Source: Cricetomys ansorgei
Lineage: Eukaryota; Chordata; Mammalia; Rodentia; Nesomyidae
Direction: 5' to 3'
DNA: 64,000 nucleotides
Assembly (NCBI GenBank): GCA_026225945.1
Contig: JAMJFZ010001742.1
Coordinates: forward strand, 35,001-99,000
The number at the start of each line of letters is the position of its first letter. The stretch's first letter is position 1. Shown one piece after another: positions 1 to 32,870 of the stretch. Made by a program: the position numbers and the translations under genes. The notes beneath the pieces were generated by a model. It was not told where the DNA came from. It did no database searches and saw only the letters and a list, made by a program, of their open reading frames with translations.

Positions 1-164
1 TCACATTTATTTAAGTAATTAGACTAGAACACAGTTAGACTAGAGCATCTATGAAATAAATGCATTTTATTTATTTATTTTATTTATTTAAATTTATTTG
101 TTTAAATTGAAATTAAATTTTATTTATTTAATTAGTTTTGCCCTAAAAATTGGAGGGAGGGTCT

Positions 165-372
165 TTTTATTTTATGGATATAGGTGTTTTGCTTGCATGT
201 ATATCTGTGCACCTGTGCGTGCCTGATGCCCAGGTAGGCCAGAAGATGGTGTCAGATCCCCTGAACTGGAGTCTCAAATGGTTGTGAGCTGCCATGTGGG
301 TGCTGGGAAATGAAGCTGGGTCCTCTGCAGGAGAAGCCAGTACTCTTAACCACTGACCCATCTCTTTGGACC
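165..372 (-). repeat. B2 SINE
   Basis: On the minus strand it begins like ccaaagagatgggtcagtgg, the tRNA-derived B2 head, followed by the typical body and an A-rich end. It lies in the Abcc6 intron left of exon 15, with an AT-rich ttta tract at 61-145 beyond it. Confidence 0.75.
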
Positions 373-387
373 CCCCCTTTTTTTTAA

Positions 388-690
388 TTTTTGAGACAGG
401 GTATTGTAGCCCAGACTGGCCTTGAACTTGCTATGTAGCCAAGGTTGCATTCGAACTCATGATCCTTCTGCCTCTACCTTCCAAATACCGGAATTACAGG
501 CACAAGCAACCACACTGATATCATTGATTTATTTTCTTAAGTAAGTAAACAAATAACTTTCTTAGTGATCTTCATTAAGTAGCCCAAGCTGGCATCACAC
601 CCACTCTATAGCCTAGGATATCCTTCCGCTCACTACCTGCCTGTCTCAAACTCCCAGGTGCTGGGATCACAGCCATGAGCCGCCACGCCA
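388..690 (-). repeat. Two B1-type SINEs in tandem
   Basis: 388-512 and about 565-690 both carry the inverted B1 body (gagacaggg, ggccttgaact, tgctgggatcac). They are diverged copies in an Abcc6 intron. Confidence 0.7.
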
Positions 691-724
691 AGTTCAGACT
701 TTACATATGCCTGTGTGTGTACAT

Positions 725-756
725 ACATATGTGCATATATGTATATACGCACACAT

Positions 757-826
<70 letters not shown>

Positions 827-842
827 ACACACACACACACAC
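725..842. repeat. (CA)n microsatellite
   Basis: About 115 bp of CA dinucleotides with a few interruptions in intron 14, ending 185 bp before exon 15. Confidence 0.95.
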
Positions 843-1026
843 AGTAGGAGGATCTGAACCTCTGGCTAGGTTTGCCTGTCCCTGAAGCAGGGCAGGTGCC
901 TGTGACGCTTCTAGCTGACACTTGATGCTTTGGGGGTGGGAGCAGAGGGCCTGAGGTCCCGAACACTGAACATGGGGATCCCAGGAGGGAGGACAGCTCC
1001 TGTAACTGTCTTCCTGTGTCCTGCAG

Positions 1027-22153
<21,127 letters not shown>

Positions 22154-22670
22154 GTCAGGACTCCTGATCGCCTCCTTGGAGTCAGCCATAGAGACCGCAG
22201 TGGCTAGAGACGCCAGAGACCCAGGGGCCGCTGGGGCTCCACAGGATGGCCAATCCAGACTCTTCTCTGGGAGAAAAATGGCAGAGAATGTGACAGACTG
22301 TTGGAATACCAGATCTGGAAGAACCTGGCATGCCCATGTTGTTCTGCGCACGGCCAAGCTCAACCAACGGTCAAAATGGTCAGTGATTCTCAGCCCAAGC
22401 TACTTCAAGGCCACACCCACCCCAGGCCACTCAGGCTGGGCACCTTGGACCTGGGTGACGGTGTGCACAGTTCCCCTAACTCTCCTTATTTTGAGGTCAT
22501 TGTAGATTTCACACACAGTATTAAGAAATCACAGAGAGAACCTATGGACCCTCTGCCCTGTTTGATCCAGGGTGACACCTCCAGCTCCAGGACAAGATCA
22601 AGTGGCTGGTTGACACCGACCACGTTCACATTTCCTCTCTTGTCCGCGTGTGGAGCCAGTGTTGTCTGTT
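22154..22670 (+). other. Abcc6: Probable Abcc6 3' UTR and downstream sequence
   Basis: Mostly unique, SINE-free sequence directly after the stop. I see no clear AATAAA or ATTAAA here; the nearest is a weak attaag near 22520, so the cleavage site is undefined. No open frame of interest is present. Confidence 0.45.
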
Positions 22671-22671
22671 G

Positions 22672-23025
22672 TCATTGCTTTGTGAGACGGGATTTTCACA
22701 TAGCCCAGGCTGGCCTTGAACTCTCTTTGTTGCTGAGGATGGCCTTGAACTTCCGATGATCCTGTCTGTGCTCCCAGGTGCTGGGATTCCAGGCCCGTGT
22801 CTCCACACCCTGTTTGGGGGGTCCCAGACCCAAGGCTTTGTGTGCTAGGCAAGCACTCTAACAAACTGCGTTACACCCCAGCTCTGGATTCAGTTGTGTA
22901 CCTGTTTAAAATTGTTATAATGAAACGTCTATCACTGAGTAGCCTGGGCTGGCCTCAAACTCAGGATCCTCCTGTCTCAGCCTCCAGAGGGCCGCAATGA
23001 CCGGCATGAGCCACCACGCCCACCT
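22672..23025 (-). repeat. Two inverted B1-type SINEs
   Basis: 22672-22812 (gagacgggattttcacatag) and 22912-23025 (tagcctgggctggcctcaaa). They begin the repeat-rich intergenic stretch after Abcc6. Confidence 0.7.
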
Positions 23026-23029
23026 GGGC

Positions 23030-24065
23030 TCATCACTGTTACCTGGCAACACCACTGCCATTGTTGGCTGTGGGCCAGGGCTGCTGAATCCTGTGCACCA
23101 TAGTGTATGGAGCATAGCCTTGGCTTCTGCTCAGAGATGCCCCTCTACAGCCACGGCAAAGCAACTTCCATACTGGCACAGGCCCCTGGGGTGCCATCAC
23201 CGGTTTGATCTGCCCTAGTATCACCCATGACTCACCTTGGCATGGGTGACAACTGTGCTGGGGTCCAGGAGAGGGTTCCTATCTGCTCCTAGGATACGGG
23301 GTTTTCTCTACCCTCTGCCCTGAGGCTTCTCTGATGACCCACCTTGATACAGGGTTTTGGGGTTTCCTTTCAGTCCAGAGTGATGCCCCTTTGCAAGAGT
23401 CATTCTGCAGCTCATTCCGAGGGTTTTCCACATGGTGAGGAGCCGGCCTCGTCACCGAGGCTGACTTTGTTGTCCAAAAGACGAAACTGATGACAAAAAG
23501 CAGGGTTAGGGTACCCAATGGCCAAGTAGAAACGTGCCCTGGGCTTCTAATCACCCAGTTCCAGCAGTCCTGTGGGCAGTTCTTCTCTTGGGGAACCAGA
23601 AGTGGGGCACACAACACTCAGCCTGCCGTTCCGCTTCCAGGCCTGAGGCAGAGGCTGCTGTGTGTCTGCTAATCCAGCTGGGGACCCTAAAGAGGCTCCG
23701 TGGAGGCCCCACCTTGTCTGGGAATAGAACCCAGGCCACAGGGTGACCATCACATGGGAGCACCAGGCTGGCTGGCAGCGTGATGGGCCCAGCTGGTGGG
23801 AGGGGCAGGAATCAGCCCCAGCAGGCCACAGACAGCTCTCTGGCTGTTCCTGTAGACCCTTTTCCTTTCTGTGGTGCTGGGGGTGCAACCCATGCCTGGC
23901 AAACGCTACCCCGATCCACCTCCCGGCCTGACACTGGAGGAGTCAGCTGTACCAGAGTCTTCCTCCTTGCTACAGGTACAGCAGTGTGCCAGGCTTGGCA
24001 GCAGATGCGGGCAGCTCAATCAGAGGAGGCAGGCACCAACACATGGCGCCTTCTATTAGTATTTT
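23030..24065. other. Intergenic, no feature recognised
   Basis: Moderately GC-rich sequence with only short open frames, none with a recognisable domain. Confidence 0.5.
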
Positions 24066-24069
24066 TATT

Positions 24070-24480
24070 TAGCTTGGACAGAGATGGAAAAGCGGCCTGG
24101 CATTCGGGAGCCCAGGGACCACACAGCTCTGACAGGTAGGTGTCCTGACAGTTGGGAGCCCAGGGACGATACAGAGTGGGAAGGTGTTGCAGCTCTGAAA
24201 GGAAATATCATCCCTGGCTGTCTCTGTGGCTGCCTCCGCTTGGGAGGAAGACAGCAGCCAAAGCTGCACCCCTACCTACTCTCAGTAAAGTCCAGAAGGC
24301 TGGTCTTTATATAGTGTCCCCCAAGGGGGGGGGCAGAGCCTCCCAGGGTGGCCTGTGATTGGTGGGATTTTTTTACCCTATTTGGCAAGTCCAGAGAGGG
24401 ATGAGGGGCCCAACTTAGGGCCATTTGTGTTAGTTGGGGCCACTTCTGTGCTGCTCTGCCAGGTTGAGACACCCCGGAGC
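24070..24480 (+). repeat. LTR-like fragment A
   Basis: Contains ggtgttgcagctctgaaagg, a Pro/Leu-coding-like GC block, and tctttatatagtgtcccc. The same order recurs at 25245-25740. The shared block and TATA-like word suggest LTRs of one family; I cannot name it. Confidence 0.5.
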
Positions 24481-25244
24481 CATCTGGGAGTGGGATCCCT
24501 GATAGTCCCAGGGTGGGGAGCTTTCTTATAGAAGGCCTCAAGTCCCAGAGCTCCCTAGCCTTGCAGAGCCAGACTCCCTCAAAGGGGAAATACGCTGGCA
24601 CCCCAGTGGTCCTTGGCACCATTTGGGATTCATGATGGGCACAAGGGGTGGTGCCCGGAGTCCCCAGCAGGGTGGCGAGGGAGGCAAGCAGCAGCCCCAA
24701 ATGGCAGTAGGCAGTAGGAGGGGCTAGGCTTGCTGAGGAAAGTCAGATTTGGTCCCCAGCAGAAACACAGATAGCTGTGAGGTGCCATTTTGGGGCAGGA
24801 GCAGGCGGCCAGCAGCCCAGTCCTCAGCTTCATCTGCCTACAGGGCCCACCATGAAGCAGTCCCTGGGTGGCTGAGGCAGCTTGGCTGCTCAGCTCCTGG
24901 AGGAGGGTTGGGCCTGGCAAGAGGGCAGGGCTGAGGTGGAGGGGTCCTCAGAGCCCCAGCTGTGGACCGCTGGGGGGCACTGGGCACCGGGGTGGGAGCA
25001 GCCCTTGCTCTGTAAGTATAGAGGGACATGTCAGGGAAGGAGCTCTCCACCAAGGGGACCCCCACGCTGTGTGCAGAGGGAGGGACCCTCCAAACAGGCG
25101 GGCTCTCCAGACTGAGGGCTTTGCATACTTTGGAGCCCCTACACTGATTAGCTGTGCCTCTAGGCATAGGTGTTGTAATTTTACAGAGCAGCAGAGGTAC
25201 TGGACACAGGTCTTTGCATTACCAGATTAGCTCCATGGCGGTGT
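24481..25244. other. Intergenic, no feature recognised
   Basis: GC-rich sequence between two LTR-like fragments. No gene seen. Confidence 0.4.
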
Positions 25245-25740
25245 CAGCACTTTTCCTGTTTACACTGTCTGTGCTTCAGCTCTGAAGGGGGGAAGGTGTC
25301 CTCAATGCAAATGTTACAGCTCTGAGGGGAGAAGTTTCCCCAGTAGAAGTGCCACAGCTGAGCTGAAGTATTGCAATTCTGGGAGGAAATTATCCTGGCA
25401 GCCAGGAGCCAAGGAACCACAAAGTCACGCCATACAACAAATCTCACACAAGAGATTTGTTGGAAAAGACACGGGCAGTGGCTGCCTCTGCTCAGGAGAG
25501 GAGCAGCAGGAGACTGGTCAGGACTGGAGCCTTATATAGGGTTTTTGGAGGAGATTTCTGGAGTGAAATTTCCCAAGATGGGAATTTGGAGGGTTTCGAG
25601 CCTTGATCTGAGGCAAACTCGGGGTTTGGTGGGTTTCTGGCTCAATGGTTGATGGGATTCTGAGCTCAGTGATTGGTGAGTTTCTGGCTCAGCGGCTGCT
25701 CAGTGATTGATGGGTTTTTCAAAACCCGGAAGTGAGTTCA
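25245..25740 (+). repeat. LTR-like fragment B, related to fragment A
   Basis: Tandem-like words around gttacagctctgagggga and tgggaggaaattatcctgg, then gagccttatatagggttttt. It aligns by eye with 24180-24320. Confidence 0.5.
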
Positions 25741-25995
25741 GACTTTTCAGTGAGCTAGGACTTTACACCCTACAAACATGAGAACCTGAGCATAGTTGCC
25801 TGTACTCTTCCTGATTAGCTAGGACCCTGTACAGAGGTTTCTGCACTGTTCATGATTGTATACACCCCTGGAAACAGGTTTCTGCTCTTTGCCTGCATAG
25901 CAGCACCCCTGAACATGGGAGTCTGCGCTATTCTTATTTAGATGGAGGCCTGGGTACAGTTCACTATGGATTTTCTTTATAAGCTTCGTAAGTGT

Positions 25996-26045
25996 CTAAC
26001 CCTGACTTAAGCCTACCCTAACCCTAACCCAAACCCAACCCTAAT
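25996..26045 (-). repeat. Degenerate telomere-like tract
   Basis: ccctaaccctaaccc at 26016-26030 is two and a half perfect vertebrate telomere units, flanked by diverged ones (ctaaccctg, aacccaaccctaat). Confidence 0.6.
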
Positions 26046-26049
26046 ACCT

Positions 26050-26235
26050 TTGATTGACAAGGGCTGTAAGTTCACATGGAAACTATAATTGTTTTCCAAC
26101 TCAAGGGCATCTCGGTAGTCAGGAGCCACGGGTAAGTGTTACAGCTCTGAGGCAAGGAAGGTGTCCCCAGTGGAAGTGTTACAGCTCTGAGAAAAAAGTC
26201 ATCCTGGCAGCTGGGAGCCAGAACCAGACCTCCAC
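26050..26235 (+). repeat. LTR-like fragment C
   Basis: Two copies of a word like ggaagtgttacagctctgag at about 26130-26195, shared with fragments A and B. Confidence 0.45.
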
Positions 26236-26768
26236 AGACATCTGCACTCACACACATACTATAGGCAGACACGACATATTCACGTAATTAAAATAATAAA
26301 AAGGCCTGTTTTTCATGATTTCCTGGCACACCATTTTGTGGCTCTCATCACTGTCATCGTCACTAGGAGTGAACCAAGCCAACTGAGTAACAGTTCTACT
26401 CAGAGCTCTGAGATACTGAGATATCATGGCCCCTCAGAGGCAAGATTGTTGTTACATGGGTCCAGTTTGTGGTTGGAGCATCAAGGAAGCTGCTCACCTG
26501 GTTCTGGTCAAGAAACTGAGTGATGACAGGGTAGTGGAATGTGATACCTACCCATCAAGCATGACCTGACATCGCTCTCTTCCAGCCACGCCCTGCTCCT
26601 CATGGTCCATCAGTGGGTGAGTGCTCACAAAGAAGTGAGCGCCTTCATGGTTCAATCGCCCATCCTCAGCGCCTGAACTGGGGCCCAAGTCTTCAAAACA
26701 TGAGACTGCTGGGGACACTTGCTTACAAACCAAAACAGCCCGCTGCATGGGAGCAGAGTCCAAGGAGA

Positions 26769-27000
26769 AGGAACTGGAAAACAGTAGGGGGTGGAGAGAT
26801 GGCCAGAGGTTGAGGACACTTGTCCTTCTTTTAAAAGCCGAGTTCCCTTCCAAGCACACACACCAGGAGGCTCACAGCCATCTGTTCCTCTCGCTCCAGG
26901 GAATCCGATGCCTTTGACCGCCACAGACACCTAAACTCAAGCACATACCTACAACCAGACACATACACATACGCGTGATTAAAGCTTAAAAACAATAAAT
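26769..27000 (+). repeat. B2-type SINE, diverged
   Basis: ggtggagagatggccagagg head; the tail carries cacatacacatacgcg and ends in an A-rich aataaa. Confidence 0.5.
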
Positions 27001-27006
27001 GTTTAA

Positions 27007-27310
27007 GACAAGGTGTCTTGGTCACTGTTCTATTGCTCTGAAGACACACCATGGCCAACACTGATAAAAGAAAGCATTTAATTTGGGAGCTTGATTACAG
27101 TTTCAAAGGTCAGTCCATTACCAGCATGGTGGGGAGCATGGCGGCTGGGAGCTACACCCTGATCTCCAGGCAGAGAGAAAGAGAGACTTGACCTGGCATG
27201 GGCTTTTGAAACCTCAAAGCCCACGTTCACTGACAAATAGCCTTCTACAAAGCCAGACCTCCTAATCCTTATAATTCTTTCATACACATAATGTTTGATT
27301 AAACATTCAA
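27007..27310 (-). repeat. Rodent interspersed repeat, copy 3
   Basis: ggtcactgttctattgctct and gaagacacaccatggccaac, then ccagacctcctaatccttat; same family as 7319 and 36527. Confidence 0.65.
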
Positions 27311-27739
27311 ATCTATGAAAGAAGGACAGATAGCTTCCTGGGATGCTGGGCAGAGACTGTTCATGGGAGATACAGAAAGACATAATCCTGTAATCCCACG
27401 TGTCCAAGGGCAGATAACCTCGAGGAAGGTTGGGTGGAAGCTGTGTAGATTCCGTTTGGTTAATTCAGCTGCACTGGATATGCTCCAAATGCACCAGATA
27501 TACTTAGTCACCTGTAGGCAGAGATAACCCAGACAGGAAGTACGTCAGGATAGATGCTTGCTCCTGATTGGACCTGGTGGGAAGTGCATAGCCTTATGGG
27601 TTCTGCCTTTATAAGCATCTGTTCCACGTGACTCAGCGCCATTTTGTGGTAACTCCAGTGTGGCAGGGCCACTCCATGGGAACCTCAAAATGATCCTGGT
27701 CAGAGTCCATCTTCCTGGACAGTATTTAATTAATTTAAT

Positions 27740-28985
27740 TAAGGTCTGAGTTGTGGCGGGTAGTCTTATTCGAGACTGGTGGGATTTACAAAATAAATCC
27801 CAAGAAAGACCTAAATCCAGCAGGGCAAACTCTAAATGCTACCTCTCTGTGAGAATCGTCACTGATTCTCAGAATGCTGAAAGGTTTGTTTTGCGTATAG
27901 ACACTGCCGAATTCATTCCGGATAATTCCGAGTTAACATTTTTATTTATAGAATTGCAACAAGCAATTCAAGGCAGAAATTGTCCATTATATATTACTCA
28001 TTAGATCTTACGCCAGGTTCCCAGGCCCAATGGCACGTGGTAGTGATGAGATCGATCAGTTATTAATGTGTTAGAAGCTTCAAAGTTTCAAGAAAAGCAC
28101 CACGTAAACAGCAAAGGGCTAAAAACTTGGAGACAAGCCAAGGAAATTATTTTAGAAACTGCCCCACATGTTCCTTGTAGAACCAAGTCCCATTATCTGC
28201 CGGAAGGAACCCTAAAGGTGTTAAAAGAGGGGAAATCTGGCAGATGGATGTATTTCATGTCACAGAATTTGGGAACCTAAATTGGTACACCATACTATCG
28301 ACACATATTCCGGATTTCTATGGGCCTCTGCCTTGAGTTCTGAAAAGGCTGACTCTGGAATTACACATTTACTGGACGTAATGGCCATTACGGGCATATG
28401 CTTACAAATCAAGACTGACAGTGCCCCAGCATATGTCTCCAGTAAAATGAAAAAAATTTTTGCATATTAGCTGTGTACTACACAATCCTACAGGACAAGC
28501 AGTTCTAGAAAGATCTAATCAGACGTTAAAAGAAATGCTTGAAAGACAAAAAGGAATAACAAAGACGCCCTCCCCCGAGATAGACTACTACTATCTTTAA
28601 ATTTTCTGAATGTTAATGCTACGGGAACAACAACGACTGAAAGACATTGGACAATAGAAAACTCTGCTGAGTTGATTTAACCCATGTATTATAAAGATGT
28701 ATTAACATCTGAATGGAAATCGGGACAAAGTTTTGTACTGGGGCAGAGGAAAAGCCCAAATTTCCAGTGGAAATGAGAAGTCGTGGGTACCATCAAAAAT
28801 GATAAAGATTAGATATGAGCCGGAAAGCTCCCCTGATCACCCTCACAGCTGAGCTAGGAAAGCCTGACTGTGGAAAAACTTGACTAGACCATTGTATGAG
28901 TCGGAGGAGTTTTTCATTTAATAAACTCCTGGGGACCAGAGAAAACTAATCAATATCTCACAACTGATAGTTTAATAAGAAAGGG
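27740..28985 (+). pseudogene. Decayed class II endogenous retrovirus pol fragment (RNase H and integrase region)
   Basis: Translation shows the end of a retroviral RNase H domain (27753-28004) followed by the integrase region (28068 to about 28700) of a betaretrovirus-like (ERV2/ERVK) element, recognised from the general pattern of conserved words. The frame is broken by a stop at about 28005, further stops before 28068, a frame change near 28280 and many stops after 28470, so nothing functional is encoded. gag, protease and reverse transcriptase are absent. A polypurine tract and LTR follow directly, giving a coherent 3' half of a provirus. Confidence 0.8.
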
Positions 28986-28989
28986 GAAA
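28977..28989 (+). promoter_or_regulatory. Retroviral polypurine tract
   Basis: aagaaaggggaaa sits immediately before the tg start of the LTR at 28990, as expected for plus-strand priming. Confidence 0.7.
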
Positions 28990-29580
28990 TGTAGTGGGGC
29001 AATTGGAAGACGTTTTTGTTATTTTGGTTTCTTTAAAAACGCAAAATGGCGTTTGGATTAGGTTTACATTCCCCTCGCTGGTGTGGTGGACGATTGTGAG
29101 TTTGATCTGGAATGCTCGATGCAGGTGGCTATAATTTGGTTAGGTGCAGCTGTCTGGGCATGTGCAGCTTGGTCCTGGGATCGTGTGCCCCTTGGGTTTA
29201 TGGGAACTTCTGCTTAGAGTATAAAAGGTCTGAAGCCCCGAGAGCTGGGGTGGGTGTTGGTTGGTGGTTCATTGGTTGGTTGTCCATGGTTAGTGTGTTG
29301 ATATTTACTTAAGAGAACAAAGGTTGGAGGGATTGAGTTTGCAGCTAGTGAGCTGCGATGCGAGGCTGACTCACTGTCAGCTGGTCCTCTCCAAGCTTAG
29401 GACAGCCTGAAAGAGGCCGTGAAGACCTCTACCTTTCTCATCCTCTATCAACACGGCCTGCAAAGGCAGTGAAAAGTTCTTTCTATCCTTCCCTTTCTTT
29501 CCCTAAATTGAAGGTAAACAATTGTAGTTAACAAATACACTTTACAGTTAGCATATGAGTGAAATTAATCCACCAGCTGC
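28990..29580 (+). mobile_element. 3' LTR of the class II endogenous retrovirus
   Basis: Begins tgtagtgggg right after the polypurine tract. Holds a TATA box (tataaaagg, about 29221) and U3-R-like pyrimidine-rich sequence. The right end is uncertain; 29540-29600 is my estimate. Confidence 0.7.
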
Positions 29581-29599
29581 AGCCAGGGAGCAGTCCCCA

Positions 29600-30415
29600 G
29601 GCGTGTTGAGTGGGGAAGTTAAGGGTCGCATAGCAGAGCCAGGGTTAGTGCACTGACAGACATTGCAGGCTTGGGTTAGGCTATGTAGAAAAGTCTTATC
29701 TGCCGGGCTGAGAGTTAGGTGGGCTTGGAGGAAGGATAGAAGAGACGAAGCAATAGACTGAAATCCATTGATTAATGTGAAAATTTTGAACTTTGGGATT
29801 TTTAATATGACAATAATATAGCAAAAGGGAAAGAAATATAAAACATTTTTAATTGTTTATATATCTTCAATCATTTTCTTAGACCTTTACATACCTTATT
29901 AGGAAGTACAGTTATGGGGGTGGGCGGAGTCAGCAGAAGGCTATTAGACAATGGGACAAAGTCACCAGGAAGCTAATCGGGCAATGTTGCACAAAGAGAA
30001 CACAGAATGTCACAGCGCGTCACAGGCGGACCTGTGCCCATTCCTCTGACTATACATATGCAAGCCCTTTCCCCAGTGAACGAGTCAAGCCTCTGCCCTT
30101 GGCTCCTGAGAATCCTGGTCTCGGTGACTCACAGATCTTTGGCCTGTGAGTGCGTGGAAACACTAGAACCACACCACCTGAGCGGCTCCTGTTGTGGGGT
30201 ATTTTACTCCTGTGTGCCGTTTTGGTTTGTAAAAGGGCTTTGATGCCTCGTAGCTGTGAAGCCAGCTGCGGTGCAGGCCTTGCTTCCTACCCAGTCACAC
30301 CCTTGTGCTAGCCCTGCCGAGATCTCCACAGGTAGGACTAACTGTTTACAGTTGAAGGTGAGGATCAAAGGTCTGAGAAGACTCTGATCCCCCCCCTGCC
30401 GAGTGCTATTGTGTT
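29600..30415. other. Intergenic, no feature recognised
   Basis: AT-rich around 29780-29900, otherwise unique. Part of 30190-30330 resembles 6990-7090 (tgtaaaagggctttgatgcc and its inverse), so an unnamed repeat is present. Confidence 0.45.
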
Positions 30416-30419
30416 GTAA

Positions 30420-30725
30420 TGAAGGCCTGGATGTGGAGAGGCGGCTGGGGACAAGTTTAAAGGGCTAAGGCAGAAGCAGGAGGAGGATGGAGGAGGATAG
30501 AAGGGAGAGAAGCAAGAGAGGAGGATGGAATGAAGTCTCTGCCTAGCCGCCCGGGTATTGAATTCCCTGAGATTTGACATGGCTTGTAATTAATAAAGAA
30601 CTTTGGAAAATTCGATGATAGACTCTTATTAAGCGATTGAACATTAATTTAACAGGCTCCCACCTGGGAGCTGACTGTCAGCCGGCAGCAGAGCCACCAC
30701 GCGGGACCCGGGAGCCACCCTGGGA
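30420..30725 (+). repeat. LTR-type repeat D, plus copy
   Basis: aatgaagtctctgcctagcc, gattaa-type AT end with taattaataaagaacttt (poly(A)-signal-like). The same family occurs inverted at 35525-35710 and as a fragment at 59720-59870. Confidence 0.6.
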
Positions 30726-31884
30726 TTCTTTTTTAATACAACATGACTAGAAAACTTTAAATTAGGGGTCTTTTTGCTTTTCTTAGGTAAAAGGAGAATC
30801 TGCTGCACAGCTCTAAATCCTCGAGGTGCACCCCAAACTCATCAGCAGACTTTTAATTATAGAAGCCAGGAAAGAGTCGATTTTATTTGTGGTCAAGGAA
30901 GGTCAAGCCTAATAATAATGGGCACTGAAACTCGTTTGTTATTTCTTGGTCACGGGCCTGGTTTTCATAGGTGAAACTCGTGGACCCCAGCAATTAAGGT
31001 TTCTTTGTCCTGGCTTTCCTAACCCTGACCACACAAGTCTCTAGCAGAAATATGTTTTCTGGCTTTCATATTATTGCTTAGGTGACTAATGTTTCCCAAG
31101 GTGCTGATTCCAAGGCAGCGGGCAGAACACCCTAATCTAATCCTGTCACTGTGTGTGAAAAACACCTAATTTTCCTGACTATACATGTTTTTTTAGCTAT
31201 TTTCTGGAGTTTCAGTTGAATCACTAGTTTAACTGAGTGGCACTGCCTTATCCAAGTGACACCGCTCAAGGGAAAGTCATCACCATTGTTATGTGTGACA
31301 GTAACACTGCCCAGTGAGGGGTGAGAGACCCCATAGAACTTTCATCCCACACGAGAGACAGGGAGACCATGGTAGCAACAAGCATGATGAGGTCCAGCAG
31401 TAGCAAAGGGCGTTCAGGAGACAGTCCCCCACGCCTTTGTCAAACTGGGGTAGACTCGTCCTAGCTGTGCTGAGTGTGCTTCTGAAGCTCCCAGGCTGGT
31501 TTCTGTTCCTCCGACACTTGTCTGATGCACATGTCTGTCCTCCTGTCACAGATGGCTGATCAGGTCTGTTACAGGCAGCTGAGTTAGCACCTGAGTTGGG
31601 CACCTCAAGGAGGCCCCAAAAGCATGGCTTGTGATTCTTCCAGGACGCAGAAGCTAGGACCTGTCAGCAGCAAGCTGTCCGCCACTGAGCTTAGGGCCTT
31701 TCTGGGCGCCGCAGCTTCTCTTAGTTTACAGACCACAGATACATAGAGCCAACTTGGCTTGCACAGAAGGCATAAAGGACTTTGACTTTCACTCTGCCTG
31801 CATCCCAGCACTCCTTGAGATGAGGAGCACAGAGAGCCACGCTCACTGACCTGGCAGCAGGAGCACCATCCGTAAGTTATTTGG
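30726..31884. other. Intergenic, no gene recognised
   Basis: 30770-30975 has a 66-codon open frame without recognisable domain. The rest is unique-looking. Confidence 0.4.
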
Positions 31885-32040
31885 ATGGTTGGTTGGTTGG
31901 TTTGAGACCAGGTCTCAGTCTACCTCTCTGGCTGACCTGGAATTTGCTATGTAAACCAGGCTGACCTTGAACTCACAGAGATCTGCCTACCTCTGCTTCT
32001 CCAGTGCTCAAATCAAAGTTGTCCACCACACCAGACCCAT
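31885..32040 (-). repeat. B1 SINE
   Basis: Inverted, diverged B1 with ttggttggttggtttgagac start and gaccttgaactcacagagat. Confidence 0.75.
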
Positions 32041-32169
32041 CTGGAAGATTTGCCTGGTTTCTAGGACTCTCAATACAGCGCCACATAGCCTACCTCACGT
32101 CTAAACAATCACATTCAGTGTGACTGATAATATGTATGATAAGCTATATATAAGCTATAACTTAGGAGA

Positions 32170-32450
32170 GGAAGACACAGAGGCATTTTTCATAGGTGCA
32201 AACTCTACCAGACCTCAGCAGAGGGAACCACCATCATGGCACGCGCCATATTGGACAGTGGAACCCCGAGAATCTGAGCTCAGGTGTTTTTATTGATCCA
32301 GAACTCCTCAGGTGTTCTACTGATAGCACGTGCAGATCACCAGCAATCAAACATCCCCGTGTAAATCCAACACCTGCAAGTAATACAAAACACCAAGACC
32401 TAGGGAGATCCTCACCCAACAGTGATTCAAACAACTATTTTATACATAAC
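32170..32450 (+). repeat. Repeat family E, plus copy
   Basis: cagacctcagcagagggaac through caagacctagggagatcctc; an inverted relative lies at about 50870-51135. Confidence 0.65.
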
Positions 32451-32870
32451 AGTTCTCTCCTCTGCGGAACCCCAGTGCAGCTGCTGAGAGGCACGCAGCA
32501 AGGACGCCACCGCTGTGGGAACGTTGCCCCAGACTATATCTGGAGCTGGTGGCAGAATCCGGCAGAAGGCAGAGATGGTAGATCTGGATGAGTTCAAGGC
32601 CAGCCCGAGCTAGAGAGCGAGTCCCTGTCTCAAATGTAAATAAGTAACTTGGCAGCGTCAGCCACACAGTGTTGGTCTTACAGAAATGAAAAGTACAAGA
32701 GACACGGGTCATGGAGGTGTAAGCCGAGGATGTAGAAAGCCGCTGAGGCCAAGCGATGTGTGGCAGAGTCAGAGTCCGAGTCAGGAGGCCTGGGAGTCCC
32801 GGCATGAAGGACAGCGAAACCTTGCAGGGGAAACTCAAGGATGCCGGAGACTCCAGGGATGTGTAACTGT

